DNA of 64,000 nt from JAHEJN01 sp963787285 (lineage in GTDB: Bacteria; Actinomycetota; Acidimicrobiia; Acidimicrobiales; JAHEJN01), in contig CAWBCM010000008.1 of assembly GCA_963787285.1 (NCBI GenBank), forward strand, positions 1 through 64,000, given 5' to 3'. This document shows positions 59,686 to 64,000 of the stretch, piece after piece (position 1 is the stretch's first letter; each line of letters starts with the position of its first letter). The notes beneath the pieces were generated by a model. That model had not been told where the DNA came from, made no database searches, and saw nothing but the letters and a program-made list of their open reading frames with translations. A program made the position numbers and the translations under genes.

Positions 59686-61867
59686 ATGGCTCTCCTCGTC
59701 GACGACGACCCGACGCGTCTACCGGTCCTGACTCTCGACGACGCTCTCACCGCCCACCCTCGCTCGGGCCGCGGCGTCCGGGTCCTTTTCACCACCGCCA
59801 GCTTCCTCGGATCGTTCCTGCTGTTCCTGGTCCAACCCATGGTTGCCCGGTTCCTGCTCCCGGTGGTCGGTGGCAGCTCGAGTCTGTGGAACACGGCGAT
59901 GGTGTTCTTCCAGGTGCTGTTGCTGGTGGGCTACAGCTACGCCCACTACTCGACCACCCGCTTCGGACGGCGCCAACCCGCAACGCAGGTGGCGGTGGTG
60001 GCCCTTCCCCTCGTGACCCTGCCCATCGCGCTGCCCGACGGATGGGTGCTCGGCACCCAGATCCCCTCGATCTGGGTGCTGGTGACCCTCGCCGTGATGG
60101 TGGGGCTCCCGTTCTTCGCCCTCTCCACCAGCAGTCCGACACTGCAGCGCTGGTTCTCCCTCACCGATCATCCGGCCGCCGATGACCCCTACTTCCTCTA
60201 CGCGGCCGGCAACGTCGGCAGTGTGCTGGCCCTCCTCGGCTACCCGCTCGTACTCGAGCGCACACTCAGCCTCGACCAGCAGGCCTGGTTCTGGGCGGTG
60301 GTCTACGGCGCCTTCGTGGCGGCAACGGTGGCGTGCGCACTCGTCACCCGCCGCACCCACCGGGCCGTCGCCCGAACGTCGGCACCCGCCGAGCCCATCG
60401 TGTGGGCCCGCCGGGGTCGCTGGGTGCTGTGGGCCTTCGTGCCATCGGCGCTGATGATCGGCGTGACCGGGCATCTCGCGGCCGATGTCGCCTCGTTCCC
60501 GCTGCTGTGGGTCCTGCCGCTGCTCCTCTACCTCACCACGTTCGTGATCGCCTTCGGCAAGAACGGCGCGCGTCGCTCCTCGACCCTCGAGCTGGCCGTC
60601 TTGCTCGGATCGATCACCGTTGCGGTCACCATCGTGCGCCGACCGGCCGGCTTGGCGGTCATCGTCGGCGTGCACCTCCTGTGGTTCTTCGCAGCCGCAC
60701 TGGTCGCCCACAAGCGACTGGCAGCCGATCGCCCGGCGCCCGCGCGCCTCACCGAGTTCTTCTCGCTCATCTCGGTCGGCGGCGCCCTGGGAGGCGTGTT
60801 CGCCTCCCTCGTCGCGCCGGTCGTGTTCGACACGGTCCTCGAGTACCCGATCGCCATCGTGTTGGCCCTCGTCATCGTCCCGCTCCCGGAGAAGGCGATG
60901 CGGCTCACCCATCCGCTCGCCGTGGTGACCCTTGCGCTGGCGGTGGTGGCAGCCTTCGTCGTGTACCGCCGGCTGGAGCTCGCCGCTTCGCTCGTGGCGA
61001 TCGTCGCCCTGATCGCGGCTCGGCCCCTCCGTCGTCCCGAGTTGGTGGCCGCCGTCCTCGGGCTGGCGCTGGTGGCCCATGTGGCCGTACCCCCGGGCAA
61101 CATCGTCTTCCAGGACCGGTCCTTCTTCGGCGTGAGCCGCGTCTCGGCCACCGCCCAGCGCACGACGCTGGTGTCGGGTACGACGGTGCACGGGTACCAG
61201 ATGGCGGGCGCCGAGGGGCCCACCACGCCCACGTCCTATTACGCGCGGAGCGGTCCGGTCGGCCAGATCATGGACGCGATCGGCGACCGTGACACGGTCG
61301 GCGTCATCGGACTCGGCACCGGCACCGTGGCCACCTACGGTCGCCCGGGCGACCAGTACGTGTACTTCGAGATCGACCCCGTGGTGATCGACGTCGCCAC
61401 CACACCCGAGTACTTCGGCTTCCTGTCGGAGAGTCGGGCCACCATCGACATCCGCGAAGGCGACGGCCGCCAGGGCGTGGCCGAACGCGAGCGAGTCGTT
61501 CGACGTCCTGTTCGTCGACGCCTTCAGCTCCGACGCGATCCCGGTCCACCTCATCACCCGCGAGGCCATCGACGACTACCGGACACACCTGTCGGCCAAC
61601 GGCGTGATCGCCATCCACATCTCGAACCGGTTCTTCGACCTCGGCCCCGTTCTGGGCCGGGTGGCCGACGAGCTCGGACTCGATGCCCGTGTGCAGCTCC
61701 ACACGCCGGAGCCCGACGACGTGGTGGCCGAGAAATCGCGTTGGGTGCTGGTGGGCCCTGCACCGGCGGTCGCCGCCGTCACCGACGACCGATGGTCACC
61801 GCTGCCCACCGACGGACCACTCTGGACCGACGACTATTCGAACCTGCTCGCCGTCCTCGATCTCTGA
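59686..61867 (+). CDS. Fused membrane transporter / spermidine synthase-like protein, with a +1 frameshift
   Basis: The N-terminal 430 residues or so are about 12 hydrophobic helices (LFTTASFLGSFLLFLVQPMV and others), and the C-terminal 230 form a Rossmann methyltransferase-like spermidine synthase fold (VGVIGLGTGTVATYG, EIDPVVID, DIREGDGRQ). The second frame continues ESFDVLFVDAFSSDAIPVHL, then HISNRFFDLGPVLGRVADEL to the end. The join has one surplus base at about 61492. Corrected length is about 726. Fused MFS/spermidine-synthase proteins are known in actinobacteria and proteobacteria; their substrate is not established. An indel error is the likely cause of the frameshift. Confidence 0.85.
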
Positions 61868-61905
61868 GGCCGTCGGACCCCGCTCGGGTTGGGTAGCGTC
61901 GGGAG

Positions 61906-62094
61906 GTGAGCATCCCCACCGAGATCGACTGCGTCGACTGCGGGGGACTGTGCCATCTGATCAGCTATCCACCCGACGAGAACGGGTTCCAACCCGGCGA
62001 CATCGTGGCGTACCGGTGCGAGGACTGCCTCGACCGATGGGACATCGAGCTCGGCGACGACGACACGTCGGACGCCGATGATCGCCGGCACTGA
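61906..62094 (+). CDS. 62-residue zinc-ribbon protein
   Basis: The short protein has two CxxC pairs, DCVDCGGLCHLISYPP and YRCEDCLDRWDIELGD, forming a likely zinc ribbon. The start is GTG 61906, preceded by GGGAGG. It is convergent with nfuA, leaving 3 bases between stops. Small zinc-ribbon proteins may act in transcription, translation or metal handling; no function is recognised. The acidic C-terminus (DDDTSDADDRRH) is unstructured. Confidence 0.72.
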   Translation: MSIPTEIDCVDCGGLCHLISYPPDENGFQPGDIVAYRCEDCLDRWDIELGDDDTSDADDRRH

Positions 62095-62097
62095 GCG

Positions 62098-62738
62098 CTA
62101 CTCGAAGTAGGGGTTCTCGCCCTCGGTGTGGTCGGTCACGTCGATCACATCGGTGATCTCGGGGATGGCCTGGGCGATCATGACGCTGATGCCCTCGCGC
62201 AGGGTGGCGGCACTCATGGCGCAACCCTGGCAGCCACCGCCCATGAGGATGTGGGCCTCGGTGCCCTCGATCTTGACCAGCTCGGCCGATCCGCCGTGAG
62301 CCGACAGGGCCGGGTTGATGCGCTTGTCGAGGAGCATGGCGAGCTTCTCCTCGAGGGTGCCGGTGAGCTCGATGTCGGTGCCGTCGAGGGGATTGGGTCG
62401 ATTCGGGTTGCGAATGACCAGGCCACCCTGGGCCGGGTTCGACGGCAGGTCGAGGGTGGCGCCGGTGAGCTGCTCGATGCTGTTGGCCGGAACGATCACG
62501 CTCAGATCACCGACCGTGTAGATGACGTCGTCGTCGGCCGCCTCGGCCACGGGGTCGATCGACAGGGCGTAGCTGTACTCGACACCGGAGATTCCGGTGA
62601 CCTCGACCCGAAGGGCGAGGGTTTCGGCGTCGTCTTCCGCGCTGCGAACGTCGAGCACCTTCACCAGCGCCTCGGGGGTGACACCCATGATCACCGCGGT
62701 GGCGGTACTGGGTTCGGTGGCCTCGGCCGTTTCGGGGG

Positions 62739-62742
<4 letters not shown>
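62098..62742 (-). CDS. nfuA: NfuA-type iron-sulfur carrier protein
   Basis: The 214-residue protein has an A-type-carrier-like N-terminal domain (residues about 20-125: LVIRNPNRPNP near its end) and a C-terminal Nfu domain with LDKRINPALSAHGGSAELVKIEG and the cluster-binding GGGCQGCAMSAATLREGI. NfuA carries [4Fe-4S] clusters to target enzymes and protects them under stress; IspG in this window is a likely client type. It overlaps the ABC-F gene as ATGA at its start. Confidence 0.88.

Positions 62743-64000
<1,258 letters not shown>

Overview
The window is a high-GC chromosomal segment from a free-living actinobacterium. Gene order (rpsB-tsf-pyrH-frr-cdsA-dxr-rseP-ispG, rimP-nusA-infB-rbfA-truB-ribF, rplS-trmD-rimM-khpA-rpsP-ffh-ftsY, smc-fpg-rnc-acp-plsX-rpmF-DUF177-coaD-rsmD), the WhiG-type sigma factor and actinobacterial families such as DUF3152 fit the phylum. 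Acidic Ala/Pro-rich tails on S2, S16, NusA and CdsA, and very tight packing, suggest a deep-branching class such as Acidimicrobiia. That placement is inference from gene content; no rRNA gene is present. I saw no tRNA, rRNA, CRISPR array, insertion sequence or prophage, and no gene-free stretch longer than 300 bases.

Layout, left to right. 1-2514 (+): the end of a fatty-acid-hydroxylase gene, then a translationally coupled ECF sigma factor, six-helix membrane protein and ABC ATPase. 2522-8329 (-): rpsO, pnp, M16 peptidase, dapB and SURF1. 8494-18689 (-): rimP-nusA-infB-rbfA-truB-ribF-TauE permease-ribE-ribBA-ribH, joining translation initiation and ribosome maturation to flavin synthesis. 18879-27191 (-): rpsB-tsf-pyrH-frr-cdsA-dxr-rseP-ispG, joining elongation and recycling to phospholipid and isoprenoid precursor synthesis. 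27317-32865 (-): M23-like protein, WhiG-type sigma factor, XerC, lipoprotein, DprA and ComM. 33000-35601: a mixed insert (cytochrome c, enoyl-CoA hydratase, two small plus-strand genes, DUF3152 protein) and yraN. 35671-41275 (-): rplS to ftsY, joining ribosome assembly and tRNA modification to co-translational targeting. 41354-50122: envelope and signalling genes (HtrA-like protease, VOC protein, histidine kinase and regulator, MoxR-DUF58-VWA operon, MoaD-like and BNR-repeat pair). 50230-59627 (-): smc, Fpg-like, rnc, ACP, plsX, rpmF, an aminotransferase remnant, DUF177, DivIVA-like, coaD and rsmD. 59686-64000: a fused transporter/spermidine-synthase gene, a small zinc-ribbon protein, nfuA and the end of an ABC-F ATPase.

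Translational coupling dominates: many junctions are ATGA, GTGA or TGATG overlaps, and three convergent pairs share bases in their stop codons.

The most notable observations: (i) infB, nusA, frr and the spermidine-synthase fusion each contain one surplus base (+1 frameshift) while the downstream frame stays conserved. Three of these genes are normally essential, so indel errors in the assembly are the likeliest cause, with real recoding the less likely alternative. (ii) The mutM/fpg-position gene encodes a protein that has lost the catalytic Pro-Glu N-terminus, other active-site residues and three of four zinc cysteines. (iii) Ribosomal protein S16 carries a long acidic linker and an extra C-terminal domain, and S2 ends in seven 36-bp repeats. 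(iv) A MoaD-like protein extends 37 residues past its Gly-Gly and overlaps a BNR-repeat gene. (v) A class V aminotransferase is reduced to its two ends. (vi) rnc has no ATG, GTG or TTG start and probably starts at a CTG overlapping the ACP stop codon.
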